Below are positions 21,822 to 30,345 of a stretch of 34,274 bases of DNA, piece by piece; the first letter of the stretch is position 1, and each line of letters starts with the position of its first letter. Source of the stretch: an uncultured Eubacteriales bacterium (GTDB lineage: Bacteria > Bacillota > Clostridia > Oscillospirales > Oscillospiraceae); NCBI GenBank assembly GCA_900319275.1, contig ONNS01000046.1, positions 1 to 34,274 of the forward strand, in the 5' to 3' direction. The translations under genes and the position numbers were made by a program. Under the pieces are notes generated by a model. That model was not told where the DNA came from, made no database searches, and worked only from the letters and a program-made list of their open reading frames with translations.

Positions 21822-22631
21822 TCAGTTTGAAGAAAGTGCGTGGATGCGCAGATAGTTGAGCATGGCGTTGAGTCCGGCGGCGTTGAGCGTGCGGCCGTCC
21901 GGCTCGGCAAACTCGACGCGCAGGTAACCGCCGTCGTTCAATACGCTCGTCAGATCGGCATACCAGGCGCCGGTCTCGCGGCAGACGCGCATGATCCAGC
22001 TGTTGATTTCGGCAGCCCGTGTGCCGCTCATGTTGTCCAGACCGGTGTAGCCCGGGGCCACGGAGGCGACGGGGCAGCAGATCATGACGGTAGCGGGGCT
22101 GTAGTTGTGGATGTCCTCGATCAACGCCTCATAGTACTGCACAAAGCTGTCTTCGTTCAGACCGTCCAGCCCCTCGCTGCCGATGCACAGCACCAGCGTT
22201 TTCGGCTGGGAGAGCATGCAGGCCTGGCCGGGGCTGCGCTGGGAGTTGTCGGCGGGGAAGGTGATCGTCCACAGGTCGAGCTTGTTCATCGGCAGCGAGC
22301 CGGACTCGCTGCCCCAGACCTGGCCCGCAGTCAGGCCCGAGGAGCGCAGGGGGATAAAGCTTGCGTCACACAGATACACCAGCGAATCAAGATAGACCTG
22401 TCCGGCGTCGGCGCTCTGCTGCAGGCGGTGCACTGTGCCGTCGGCGGTCATGCCGGACTGCCGGACCTCGGTCTTCGGCGCGCTGACGCTGTGCCCCAGG
22501 TCCATCACCGGGCGGCTCTTGTCGCCATAGTAATGACCGACGGCCTCCAGCACAAAGCCGACGAACACGGCCGCCAGCGCGATCGCGATGCAGGCGGCCC
22601 AAATCATGTCTTTTAATGCACGGTTGCGCAT
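21822..22631 (-). CDS. Membrane-anchored SGNH-like protein without the catalytic residues
   Basis: This 269-residue protein has one N-terminal membrane anchor (residues 10-30) and an extracellular domain. The layout is that of the Clostridial SGNH/GDSL family. A first block LVYLCDASFIPLRSSGL is followed by QVWGSESGSL, then VLCIGSEGLDGLNEDSFVQY and a final DGRTLNAAGLNAMLNYLRIH. In active relatives the first block is GDS and the last DGxHLNAAG. Here GDS is C88-D89-A90 and the His is Thr, so the Ser-His pair is lost; S91 is shifted by one position. It is probably a pseudoenzyme or binding protein at the cell surface. A weak AAGGAT ribosome site precedes ATG 22631. Confidence 0.6.
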   Translation of the reverse strand: MRNRALKDMIWAACIAIALAAVFVGFVLEAVGHYYGDKSRPVMDLGHSVSAPKTEVRQSGMTADGTVHRLQQSADAGQVYLDSLVYLCDASFIPLRSSGLTAGQVWGSESGSLPMNKLDLWTITFPADNSQRSPGQACMLSQPKTLVLCIGSEGLDGLNEDSFVQYYEALIEDIHNYSPATVMICCPVASVAPGYTGLDNMSGTRAAEINSWIMRVCRETGAWYADLTSVLNDGGYLRVEFAEPDGRTLNAAGLNAMLNYLRIHALSSN

Positions 22632-22657
22632 GAAATCAGATCCTTACATCGTAAATA

Positions 22658-22684
22658 ACAGGCGGCGGGATTGCCGCCGCCTGT
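22658..22684. repeat. GC-rich hairpin upstream of the SGNH-like gene
   Basis: ACAGGCGGCGG (22658-22668) pairs with CCGCCGCCTGT (22674-22684) around GATTG. On the minus strand it is followed by TGTTATTT, so it may act as a weak terminator for transcription coming from the EF-G-like gene. Confidence 0.55.
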
Positions 22685-22715
22685 TGGGGATAAAGAGTAT
22701 GTAACATACGAGCAT

Positions 22716-22925
22716 GGGGGAGTTCAGAGGGGCACTCCCCTCTGATTTTTCGCCTCGAAAAGCGAAAAATTAATTCAAATTTGTTTTTTCCGGGGACATG
22801 TGCCTCGGAAAAAACTCTTCTCACGGTGCAAGTGTGCGAGGCGTCCCCCCGCAAGCCGAGTGCGCGCAGCACCGTGCAGCCCTTCTAACTGTTCAGCCCC
22901 CATAAAGGGGCTGAACAGTTACGAT
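22716..22925 (-). repeat. Five-hairpin structured repeat element, copy A
   Basis: Read on the minus strand from 5 bases after the EF-G-like stop codon, five hairpins follow one another. Hairpin 1 is 22886-22900 with 22907-22921 (15 perfect pairs). Hairpin 2 is 22822-22829 with 22869-22876 (CACGGTGC/GCACCGTG). Hairpin 3 is 22783-22792 with 22806-22815 (GTTTTTTCCG/CGGAAAAAAC). Hairpin 4 is 22746-22753 with 22762-22769. Hairpin 5 is 22724-22732 with 22737-22745 (TCAGAGGGG/CCCCTCTGA). A second copy at 27549-27750 has the same order and spacing. Hairpins 1 and 2 differ between the copies by compensatory changes. It could be a structured 3' UTR, a processing or attenuation element, or a MITE-like repeat. 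Confidence 0.85.
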
Positions 22926-22926
22926 C

Positions 22927-24939
22927 TTATTCCTCTTCGGCCTTGGACTCTTCGATGACCTTCTGCTGCACGTTGCCGGGAGCTTCCTCATAGCGGTCAA
23001 ACTTGCAGGTGAAGGAGCCGGCGCCCTGCGTCATCGAGCGCAGGTCGATCGTGTAGGTGCTCATCTCGGCCATCGGGACGTCGGCCTCGATCGTGGTCAT
23101 GCCGTCCTCAGCGGGCATCGAGCCCATCATCGTGCCGCGGCGCTTGGAGTTGATGTCGCCGATGATGGCGCCCTGGTACTCATCGGGGATCGTGACGAAG
23201 AGCTTGCCGATCGGCTCGAGAATGGTGGGACGGGCCTTGGGGATGCCGTCCTGGTAGGCGAGACGGGCAGCCGTCTGGAAGGCCATATCGTTCGAGTCGA
23301 CAGGGTGGTAGGAGCCGTCATACAGCGTAGCCTTCAATCCGACCAGCGGATAGCCGGCGAGCACGCCCTTCTGCACGGCGTTGCGCAGACCCTTTTCAAC
23401 AGAGGGGAAGAAGTTTTTCGGAACGGCGCCGCCAAAGACCTCTTCGGCGAAGATCATATCGTCGCTCTCCTCCTGGGGCTCGAAGCGGATCCACACGTCA
23501 CCGAACTGACCGGAGCCGCCGGACTGCTTCTTGTGGCGGCCGTGGGCCTCGACCTTGCCCTTGATCTTCTCGCGGTAGGCGACGCGGGCGCTCTTGAGCT
23601 CGGTATCGACGCCGAAATTGCTCTTGAGCTTGGTGCACAGAACGGCCATCTGGATGTCACCCTGGCAGGAGAGCACCATCTGATGCGTCTCGGCGTTGTT
23701 GACCAGCGTGAAGGAGACGTCTTCTTCGCCGAGCTTGGCAAGACCGGCGGCAACCTTGTCGTCCTGCCCCTTGGTCTTGGGGGCGATGGCCTGGCTGTAG
23801 TTGGGCTCGGGGAGCACAACGGCGGGCAGCGTCACATCTTCCTTGGAATCGACGACCACATCGCCGGTCTTCCAGTCCATCTTGCCGACGGCCACGATGT
23901 CGCCGCAGACGGCCTCGGTGACCTCGGCGGTCTTCTTGCCGGTGAAGGTGTACAGACGGCCCAGCTTGTCGGTGCTGGAGGCGCGGACGTTGTGCAGGCT
24001 CATGCCGCCGTTGACCTTGCCGGCGAGGACCTTGACAAAGCTGTACTTGCCGAACTTATCGGAGATGGTCTTGAACACAAAGCCGAGCGTGGTGTCGCCG
24101 CTCTTGTCCTCGGGAGCGGGGACGTAGTCCAGAATGCCCTGCAGCATGGCGGCGGTGCCCATGTTGGTCATACCGTCGGTGGCGTAGACGGGAACGACGC
24201 TGCGCTCCTTGACACCGATCTTCAGACCTTCAACGATATCGGCCTCGTCGAGCTCCATGGTCTCAAAGAACTTCTCCATCAGCTCTTCGGTGGCGCCGGC
24301 GGCGGCTTCCATCAGCTCGGCGCGCAGCTCTTCCACGGTGTCGGCGTCGGCGGCGGGGACAGCGCCCTTCTCGACCTTGTTGCCCTTGGTGGTATAGGCC
24401 ACGTTGTGTACCAGGTCGATGACGCCGGTGCCGTCGGACTTGGGGATCGTAACGGGGCAGATGCTGCTGCCGTATTTATCCTTCAGCGTGTTGAGAGCCT
24501 TGGTATAGTCGCCGTGCTCCTCACGGCACTTGGTGATCGAGAACATCACGGGCAGGTTGGCGGCCTTCAGATAGTTCCAGCTGCGCTGGGCGCCGACGGC
24601 GACGGACTCGGCCGTGTCCTTGGCGGAGACGGTGATTACGCCGGCCTCGACCGCGCGCAGGGCATAGAGCACCTCGCCGACAAAGTCGAAGTAGCCGGGG
24701 CAGTCGAGCACGTTGATCTTGTGGCCGTTGAACTCCACAGGCGCGATGGCGGTGGAGATGGTGATCTGGCGGGCGATCTCTTCGGCGTCATAGTCGCAGA
24801 CGGTGTTGCCGTCAGAGACTTTGCCGAGACGGTCGATCGCACCGGTGACATAGAGCATGCTCTCGGTCAGGCTGGTCTTGCCGGTGTTGCCATGGCCCAG
24901 GAGGGCGATGTTACGGATGTTTTTTGTTTCGTAGCTCAT
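22927..24939 (-). CDS. EF-G-like translational GTPase (FusA2-type paralogue)
   Basis: This 670-residue protein has the five-domain EF-G layout. The G domain has P-loop GHGNTGKT (residues 15-22), the switch I Thr in RQITIST, and switch II DCPGYFDF (79-86), where EF-G has DTPGH. The G4 motif NKxD is not intact; the aligned segment is TKCR (136-139). Domain IV and the C-terminal GSMPAEDGMTTIEADVPMAE block are present. The GHxNxGKTSLTE, LYVTGAIDRLG and DxPGY features place it in the EF-G-like clade rather than the canonical fusA or TetM. Its cellular role is unknown; guanine specificity may be relaxed. It has its own promoter and is divergent from the V-ATPase operon. A structured repeat begins right after its stop. 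Confidence 0.9.
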   Translation of the reverse strand: MSYETKNIRNIALLGHGNTGKTSLTESMLYVTGAIDRLGKVSDGNTVCDYDAEEIARQITISTAIAPVEFNGHKINVLDCPGYFDFVGEVLYALRAVEAGVITVSAKDTAESVAVGAQRSWNYLKAANLPVMFSITKCREEHGDYTKALNTLKDKYGSSICPVTIPKSDGTGVIDLVHNVAYTTKGNKVEKGAVPAADADTVEELRAELMEAAAGATEELMEKFFETMELDEADIVEGLKIGVKERSVVPVYATDGMTNMGTAAMLQGILDYVPAPEDKSGDTTLGFVFKTISDKFGKYSFVKVLAGKVNGGMSLHNVRASSTDKLGRLYTFTGKKTAEVTEAVCGDIVAVGKMDWKTGDVVVDSKEDVTLPAVVLPEPNYSQAIAPKTKGQDDKVAAGLAKLGEEDVSFTLVNNAETHQMVLSCQGDIQMAVLCTKLKSNFGVDTELKSARVAYREKIKGKVEAHGRHKKQSGGSGQFGDVWIRFEPQEESDDMIFAEEVFGGAVPKNFFPSVEKGLRNAVQKGVLAGYPLVGLKATLYDGSYHPVDSNDMAFQTAARLAYQDGIPKARPTILEPIGKLFVTIPDEYQGAIIGDINSKRRGTMMGSMPAEDGMTTIEADVPMAEMSTYTIDLRSMTQGAGSFTCKFDRYEEAPGNVQQKVIEESKAEEE

Positions 24940-25004
24940 GTGTTGCTTCCTCTCTGAAAAGTATATTCTTAATTCAATAAGACTGTGTATGCCGAACTTC
25001 TGAT

Positions 25005-25034
25005 ATTATACACTATGCGGGGCCGATTTGGCAA
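25005..25034 (-). promoter_or_regulatory. Promoter of the EF-G-like gene
   Basis: On the minus strand TTGCCA (25029-25034) and TATAAT (25005-25010) are 18 bases apart, 65 bases before the ATG at 24939. Confidence 0.65.
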
Positions 25035-25126
25035 CAGGAAATTGCAGATATTGAAATACCGCAGCCATTTGTGCAAATCCGGCAAAGTGTCTGTGAAATT
25101 TACGTGACCTTATACAGGGTTTTCTC

Positions 25127-25155
25127 TTGAAATGCGTGCGCGTTTGCGGTAATAT
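25127..25155 (+). promoter_or_regulatory. Promoter of the V-type ATPase operon
   Basis: TTGAAA (25127-25132) and TAATAT (25150-25155) are separated by 17 bases. The leader to ATG 25253 is about 90 bases. This is the only strong promoter seen for the nine-gene operon. Confidence 0.75.
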
Positions 25156-25252
25156 ATAACGCAGTGAAATTTGCCCGCTTGTCGGAAACAACGCGCTGCG
25201 GCAAATTTCCCGCTATCCTGTGAAATGATTATAAGACAGAGGGGGTGTGCCA

Positions 25253-25567
25253 ATGTCATTTGAAGCGATTACAAGCATCGCCCAGGCGGAGGCCGAGGCA
25301 AAAAACACGCTCGCCCAGGCCGAGCTCCGCGCTAAACAACTGATCGCCGAGGCTGAGGGCGCCGGGAAGGCTGCCGTCGAAGCAGCCGTTGCCAAAGCCG
25401 ACAGCGAGCTCAACGAGCTGCGCCGTCAGGCCGAGGAAAAAGTGAAGCGCGACGCGGATGCGGCGGCAAAAAAGCTCGAAACAGAAAAGAAAGAGCTTTG
25501 CGTCCGGGCCGATGGCCGGCTGGAAAAAGCCGCGTCACTCGTGGTGGAAAGGATTGTGAAAAACTGA
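25253..25567 (+). CDS. ntpF: V-type ATPase peripheral stalk subunit (G/H type, NtpF-like)
   Basis: This 104-residue, almost wholly helical protein is rich in Ala, Glu and Lys (SIAQAEAEAKNTLAQAELRA). It is the pattern of the stalk coiled coil that pairs with subunit E to hold the A3B3 head to subunit I. The position at the head of the operon, directly before subunit I, matches E. hirae ntpF. ATG 25253 is preceded by AGAGGGGG; the upstream GTG at 25247 overlaps the ribosome site and is less likely. Subunit I begins one base after its stop. Because stalk genes vary so much in sequence, the assignment rests on composition and context. Confidence 0.85.
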   Translation: MSFEAITSIAQAEAEAKNTLAQAELRAKQLIAEAEGAGKAAVEAAVAKADSELNELRRQAEEKVKRDADAAAKKLETEKKELCVRADGRLEKAASLVVERIVKN

Positions 25568-25568
25568 G

Positions 25569-27548
25569 ATGGCCATTGTAAAAATGAAAAAGCTTCGGCT
25601 GATGGCTGTCCGCTCCGATAAGGAGGAGCTGCTGCGCGAGCTGCTCCGCCATGGCTGTGTGGAGATTTCCGAGCCCGAAGCGCTCTCGGATGAGGCGCTC
25701 GGCGCGTCGCTCAAACGTGAGAGCAGCCGGCAGATGACCTGGCGCAGCCGCCAGCAGGATCTGCAGAACGCCCTCACGGTGCTGGGCCGCTATGCCCCGG
25801 CAAAGGGCAAGCTGCTCGCGCCAAAGCCTACGGCCAGCGGCGAGAGCCTTCTGACGGAGGAGCTGATCAAAACCGAGCTCCCTGTGGCCGGGCAGATCCT
25901 GCAGCAAAACGACGCGATCCGCCGCGCGCAGACCGAGGAGAGCCGCCTGAAATCGGCGATTGCCAGCCTGCAGCCATGGAAGGGGCTGGAGCTGCCGCTC
26001 GAGACTGCGGGCACCGAGCGCTGCGCCGTGCAGCTGGGCACCGTTCCGCTGCGCACCGAGCTTCTCAAAGCGCAGGAAGCGCTCGCCGAGGCCTCCGACG
26101 AGGCCGAGCTCTTCGAGATTTCGAGCGACAAGGGGCAGCGCTATCTGCTGCTCGTCGCCATGAAGGAACAGCTCGCAGACGCGCTCGAGGCCCTGCGGCC
26201 TTTCGGCTTTTCGGCCTTCAGCCCGAACGGTCTGACCGGAACGGCCACGGACAATATCGAACGCATGGAGCGCGAGCTCGAGGAGCTGGCGGCGGAGAGA
26301 AAGAATTGCGAACAGACCATTGTCGATCTCGCCTCCCACCGCGCGGCGCTCAAGCAGGCCTCGGACGCGGCTGGGACGCAGCTCGCGCTGTGTGAAGCGC
26401 AGGACAAACTCTGCGGCACCGAATCGGTCGTCATATTGCAGGGCTGGATGCCCGCCGAGCGCGAAGAGGAGCTTGCACGGGTCTTCGAGCGCTTCGACTG
26501 CGCCTGGGAGTGTGAGGAGCCTGCCGAGGACGAATACCCCGAGGTGCCTGTTCAGCTGAAAAACAACGCCTTCACCAACAGCATGAACATGGTGACGAAC
26601 ATGTACGCGCTGCCGCAGTACGGCACCGTGGACCCAAACCCCTTGATGGCTCCGTTCTTCATCCTGTTCTTCGGACTGATGATGGCCGACATGGGCTACG
26701 GCATTCTGATGATCCTCGCGGCGATCGTCTATTTATTGAAGGTCAAGCCCGAGGGCGGCGCTCTGGCTACCTGGCAGCTGGTGCTCTACGGCGGCATTTC
26801 CACCTTCGCGATGGGCGTGCTGACCGGCGGCTTCTTCTCCGACTCGCTCGAGAAGATCGTCAATCTTGTGAACCCCGCGGCAAACTTCCATCTCTGGCAC
26901 CTGTTCTCACCCGAGACCGACAGCACCATGGTGCTCTACGGCTCGATGGTGCTGGGCGTGCTGCATCTGAACACCGGCATGGCCGTGTCCTTTGCGCGCA
27001 AGTGGAAGGCCGGCGACAAGGCGGGCGCCTTCTTTGAAGAGGGCAGTCTGTGGATCATGCTGCTGGGCATCATCCTCTTTGCGCTGTCTATGATCGTCAA
27101 GGGCTTCCCCGGACAGATCGGGCTCGGCGTGCTGATCATCGGCACGGTACTGCTGCTCCTCGGCTCGGGGCGGAACGCCAAGGGCTTCGGTAAGGTCACG
27201 GCGGCCTTCGGCTGCATCTACAACACGGCGACCGGATGGTTTGGCGACGTGCTGAGCTACTCGCGTATCATGGCGCTGATGCTGGCCGGCGGTGTCGTCG
27301 GCAAGGTGTTCAACACCGTCGCCATCATGCCCGCGGAATCGAACGGGCTGAACGTATGGACGGGTCTCGCCTTTGCCGTGATCTTCCTGCTGGGCCACGC
27401 GATGAACTTCGCGCTGAACCTGCTGGGCTGCTATGTGCACGATTTGCGTCTGCAGTGCCTTGAGTTCTTCGGCAAGTTCTATGTCGACGGCGGCCGGCCC
27501 TTCCGCCCGCTGACCTACAGCCAGACCTATGTGAAGGCAAAGGATTAA
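25569..27548 (+). CDS. ntpI: V-type ATPase subunit I (membrane stator, a-subunit)
   Basis: This 659-residue protein has an N-terminal cytoplasmic half (residues 1-330) of alpha/beta and coiled-coil segments that binds the E/G stalks. The C-terminal half has about seven or eight membrane helices starting at NPLMAPFFILFFGLMMADMG. The blocks GVLHLNTGMAVSFARKW, DVLSYSRIMALMLAGGVVG and the helix GHAMNFALNLLGCYVHDLRL carry the conserved Arg needed for ion passage between the half-channels. It lies directly after the stalk subunit. Unusually, a 200-base structured repeat and a 323-base gap separate it from subunit K, whereas other genes in the operon nearly touch. Confidence 0.95.
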   Translation: MAIVKMKKLRLMAVRSDKEELLRELLRHGCVEISEPEALSDEALGASLKRESSRQMTWRSRQQDLQNALTVLGRYAPAKGKLLAPKPTASGESLLTEELIKTELPVAGQILQQNDAIRRAQTEESRLKSAIASLQPWKGLELPLETAGTERCAVQLGTVPLRTELLKAQEALAEASDEAELFEISSDKGQRYLLLVAMKEQLADALEALRPFGFSAFSPNGLTGTATDNIERMERELEELAAERKNCEQTIVDLASHRAALKQASDAAGTQLALCEAQDKLCGTESVVILQGWMPAEREEELARVFERFDCAWECEEPAEDEYPEVPVQLKNNAFTNSMNMVTNMYALPQYGTVDPNPLMAPFFILFFGLMMADMGYGILMILAAIVYLLKVKPEGGALATWQLVLYGGISTFAMGVLTGGFFSDSLEKIVNLVNPAANFHLWHLFSPETDSTMVLYGSMVLGVLHLNTGMAVSFARKWKAGDKAGAFFEEGSLWIMLLGIILFALSMIVKGFPGQIGLGVLIIGTVLLLLGSGRNAKGFGKVTAAFGCIYNTATGWFGDVLSYSRIMALMLAGGVVGKVFNTVAIMPAESNGLNVWTGLAFAVIFLLGHAMNFALNLLGCYVHDLRLQCLEFFGKFYVDGGRPFRPLTYSQTYVKAKD

Positions 27549-28354
<806 letters not shown>

Positions 28355-28372
28355 TGCGGACAGGAGCGGCAA

Positions 28373-28972
28373 ATGAAAGGCACTGAAAAAATCATCGCGC
28401 ACATCCGCTCTGACGCCCAGGCACAAGCCGACGCGATCATCGCTCAGGCCGAACAAAAGTGCGCGTCTATCCGCGAGGATTTTGAAAACAAGGCCAAAAA
28501 CAGTTACAACACCCGCCTGCGCGCCGGCGTCAAGGCCTGCGAGGACCGCGTCGACAGCATGAAGCGCATCGACGAGATGGAACAGCGCAAGTCGATGCTC
28601 GCGCTCAAGCAGCAAAAGGTGTCCGAGAGCTTTGCTCTCGCGCTCCGCAAGCTCGGCGAGATGCCAGAGAGCGACTATGTCGCTTTCCTTGCAAAGCTTG
28701 CCGCCGCGGCCTCCGTCACCGGTGAGGAGGAGCTTGTCCTCAACGCGAAGGACCGCGCCGCTGTCGGCGCAAAGGCCGTCGAGGCCGCAAACGCCGCGCT
28801 CAAAGCCGAGGGCCGCACCGCGAAGCTGACGCTGAGCGCCGACACGGCCGATATCGCCGGCGGACTGCTGCTGCGCCGGGGCAATATCGAGGCCAACTGC
28901 AGCAGTGAGCTGCTGGTCGACCTCTGCCGCGACGAGATGGCCGCGGAGCTCTCTGACGTGCTGTTTGCATGA
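28373..28972 (+). CDS. ntpE: V-type ATPase subunit E (peripheral stalk)
   Basis: This 199-residue protein has an N-terminal helix rich in Ala, Gln and Glu (RSDAQAQADAIIAQAEQKCA) that forms the stalk with the G/H subunit. A C-terminal globular domain follows (DTADIAGGLLLRRGNIEANC) that binds the top of subunit B, with the usual GGLLLRxGxIExNCS block. It begins 18 bases after subunit K, with AGGAGCGG as ribosome site. Its stop overlaps the region of the subunit C start. Confidence 0.93.
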   Translation: MKGTEKIIAHIRSDAQAQADAIIAQAEQKCASIREDFENKAKNSYNTRLRAGVKACEDRVDSMKRIDEMEQRKSMLALKQQKVSESFALALRKLGEMPESDYVAFLAKLAAAASVTGEEELVLNAKDRAAVGAKAVEAANAALKAEGRTAKLTLSADTADIAGGLLLRRGNIEANCSSELLVDLCRDEMAAELSDVLFA

Positions 28973-28995
28973 TGGCGACATCAGGAGGGCTGAAT

Positions 28996-29994
28996 TTGGC
29001 AAAAGCAATGAAAAAAGAAGACTATCTGTACATATCGGCGGCCCTGCGCGCCAGAGAGACCAGAATGCTCTCGCGTGAAAAGGCCGAGCGTATGCTCGAA
29101 GCTCCGGAATTTGCCGACAGCGCCAAGCTCCTGACCGACTGCGGTTATGAGGATATGTCCCGCATGAGTGCCAAGGAGATCGACGAAGCGCTCGCGCGGC
29201 ACCGCAGCGAGGTATTCGACGATCTCGCACAGCGCTGCCCCAACCGCGCGCTGGTCGACTTCTTCCGGATCCGGTATGACTACCACAACGCGAAGGTCGT
29301 GCTCAAGGCCGAGGCCAAGGGCACCGACGGCGACTATCTACTCTCCGAGTGCGGCCGTGTCAAGAGCAATGCTTTAAAAGAGGCCTATCTCGAAGAGCAC
29401 TACAGCGCACTGCCCGGCAAGCTCGGCACAGCGCTCGCCGAGGCGCGCGAGATCCTCGCGCGGACCTCGAACCCGCAGCTATCCGACTTCGTGCTCGACC
29501 GCGCCTGGTTTGACGAGCTCAAGACGATCGCGGACGAACAGCAGAGCGCGTTTTTAAAGCGCTATGTGGCGGTCCTCGCCGACAGCAGCAACCTCAAGAG
29601 CGCCGTGCGCACGCTGCGCATGGGCAAAAACGCCGATTTCCTGCGCGATACGCTGCTGCCCGGCGGCCGCGTGGAGCCGGGGCGCTTTCTCACCGCGCTC
29701 TCGGCGGAGGGGCTTGGCGGTCTCTTTTCGGGCTCCGAGCTCGCCGACGCCGCCGCGCTCGGCGCGGAGGCTGTCGAGGGCGGCAAGCTGACAGCTTTTG
29801 AGCTCGCCTGCGACAACGCGGTGATGCGCGTGCTGCGCGAGGCCAAGCTGACCGCCTTCGGAGAAGAGGCGGTGATCGCCTATCTCGCGGCGGTGGAGAA
29901 CGAGCTGACCGCCGTCCGTATGATCCTCACGGGCCGCCGCATGGGCATCGAGCCCCAGGTGATCCGGGAAAGGCTGCGTGATCTGTATGCTTAA
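28996..29994 (+). CDS. ntpC: V-type ATPase subunit C (V0 d/AC39 socket)
   Basis: This 332-residue all-helical protein has the three-fold repeated helical bundle that links the central shaft to the K ring. Typical blocks are DYLYISAALRARETRMLSRE, VDFFRIRYDYHNAKVVLKAE and EAVIAYLAAVENELTAVRMI, the last followed by LTGRRMGI. TTG 28996 is preferred as start because AGGAGG (28983-28988) lies exactly 7 bases upstream. The ATG at 28969 overlaps the subunit E stop but has no ribosome site. The 3' end overlaps the start of subunit F. Confidence 0.93.
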   Translation: MAKAMKKEDYLYISAALRARETRMLSREKAERMLEAPEFADSAKLLTDCGYEDMSRMSAKEIDEALARHRSEVFDDLAQRCPNRALVDFFRIRYDYHNAKVVLKAEAKGTDGDYLLSECGRVKSNALKEAYLEEHYSALPGKLGTALAEAREILARTSNPQLSDFVLDRAWFDELKTIADEQQSAFLKRYVAVLADSSNLKSAVRTLRMGKNADFLRDTLLPGGRVEPGRFLTALSAEGLGGLFSGSELADAAALGAEAVEGGKLTAFELACDNAVMRVLREAKLTAFGEEAVIAYLAAVENELTAVRMILTGRRMGIEPQVIRERLRDLYA

Positions 29995-30307
29995 AATTGC
30001 GGTTATCGGCGGCGCCGACACCGTCATCGGCTTCAAGGCCCTCGGCCTTGACACCCGGCCGGTGGCTACGCTGGACGAGGCCAGGGACGCCCTGCACCGT
30101 CTGACGCGCGAGAGCGAAGACTATGCCATCATCTACATCGAAGAGGTGCTGGCCCAGGAGCTGCAGCACGAGATCGACCGCTATAAGGACAGCCCCAAGC
30201 CCGCGATCATTGTGATCCCGGGCCGCAACGGCAGCATCGGTCTCGGCCAGAGGGCGCTGCGCGACGCAGTGGAGCGCGCCGTCGGAACTAATATATTAGG
30301 TGATTAA
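29987..30307 (+). CDS. ntpG: V-type ATPase subunit F (central shaft)
   Basis: This 106-residue alpha/beta protein has a CheY-like fold: [20 protein letters not shown], then [18 protein letters not shown] and [20 protein letters not shown]. Subunit F binds subunit D in the rotating shaft and tunes ATP hydrolysis. It is called NtpG in E. hirae. ATG 29987 overlaps the end of ntpC (stop 29992-29994). The frame would allow GTG 29978, but the shorter form begins exactly at the first beta strand. Confidence 0.93.
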   Translation: MLKIAVIGGADTVIGFKALGLDTRPVATLDEARDALHRLTRESEDYAIIYIEEVLAQELQHEIDRYKDSPKPAIIVIPGRNGSIGLGQRALRDAVERAVGTNILGD

Positions 30308-30345
30308 TAACACCTTCAATCGTTGAAAAAAAGGAAGGTTATTCA

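Noticed and set aside
22886-22921. Hairpin 1 of copy A as a simple intrinsic terminator of the EF-G-like gene
   Set aside because: There is no T tract on the outgoing side in either copy, and it is part of a larger five-hairpin arrangement.
23305-24957. 550-codon open frame on the plus strand opposite the EF-G-like gene
   Set aside because: It is low-complexity Gly/Leu/Val/Asp-rich sequence mirroring the codon bias of the real gene, with no start signal.
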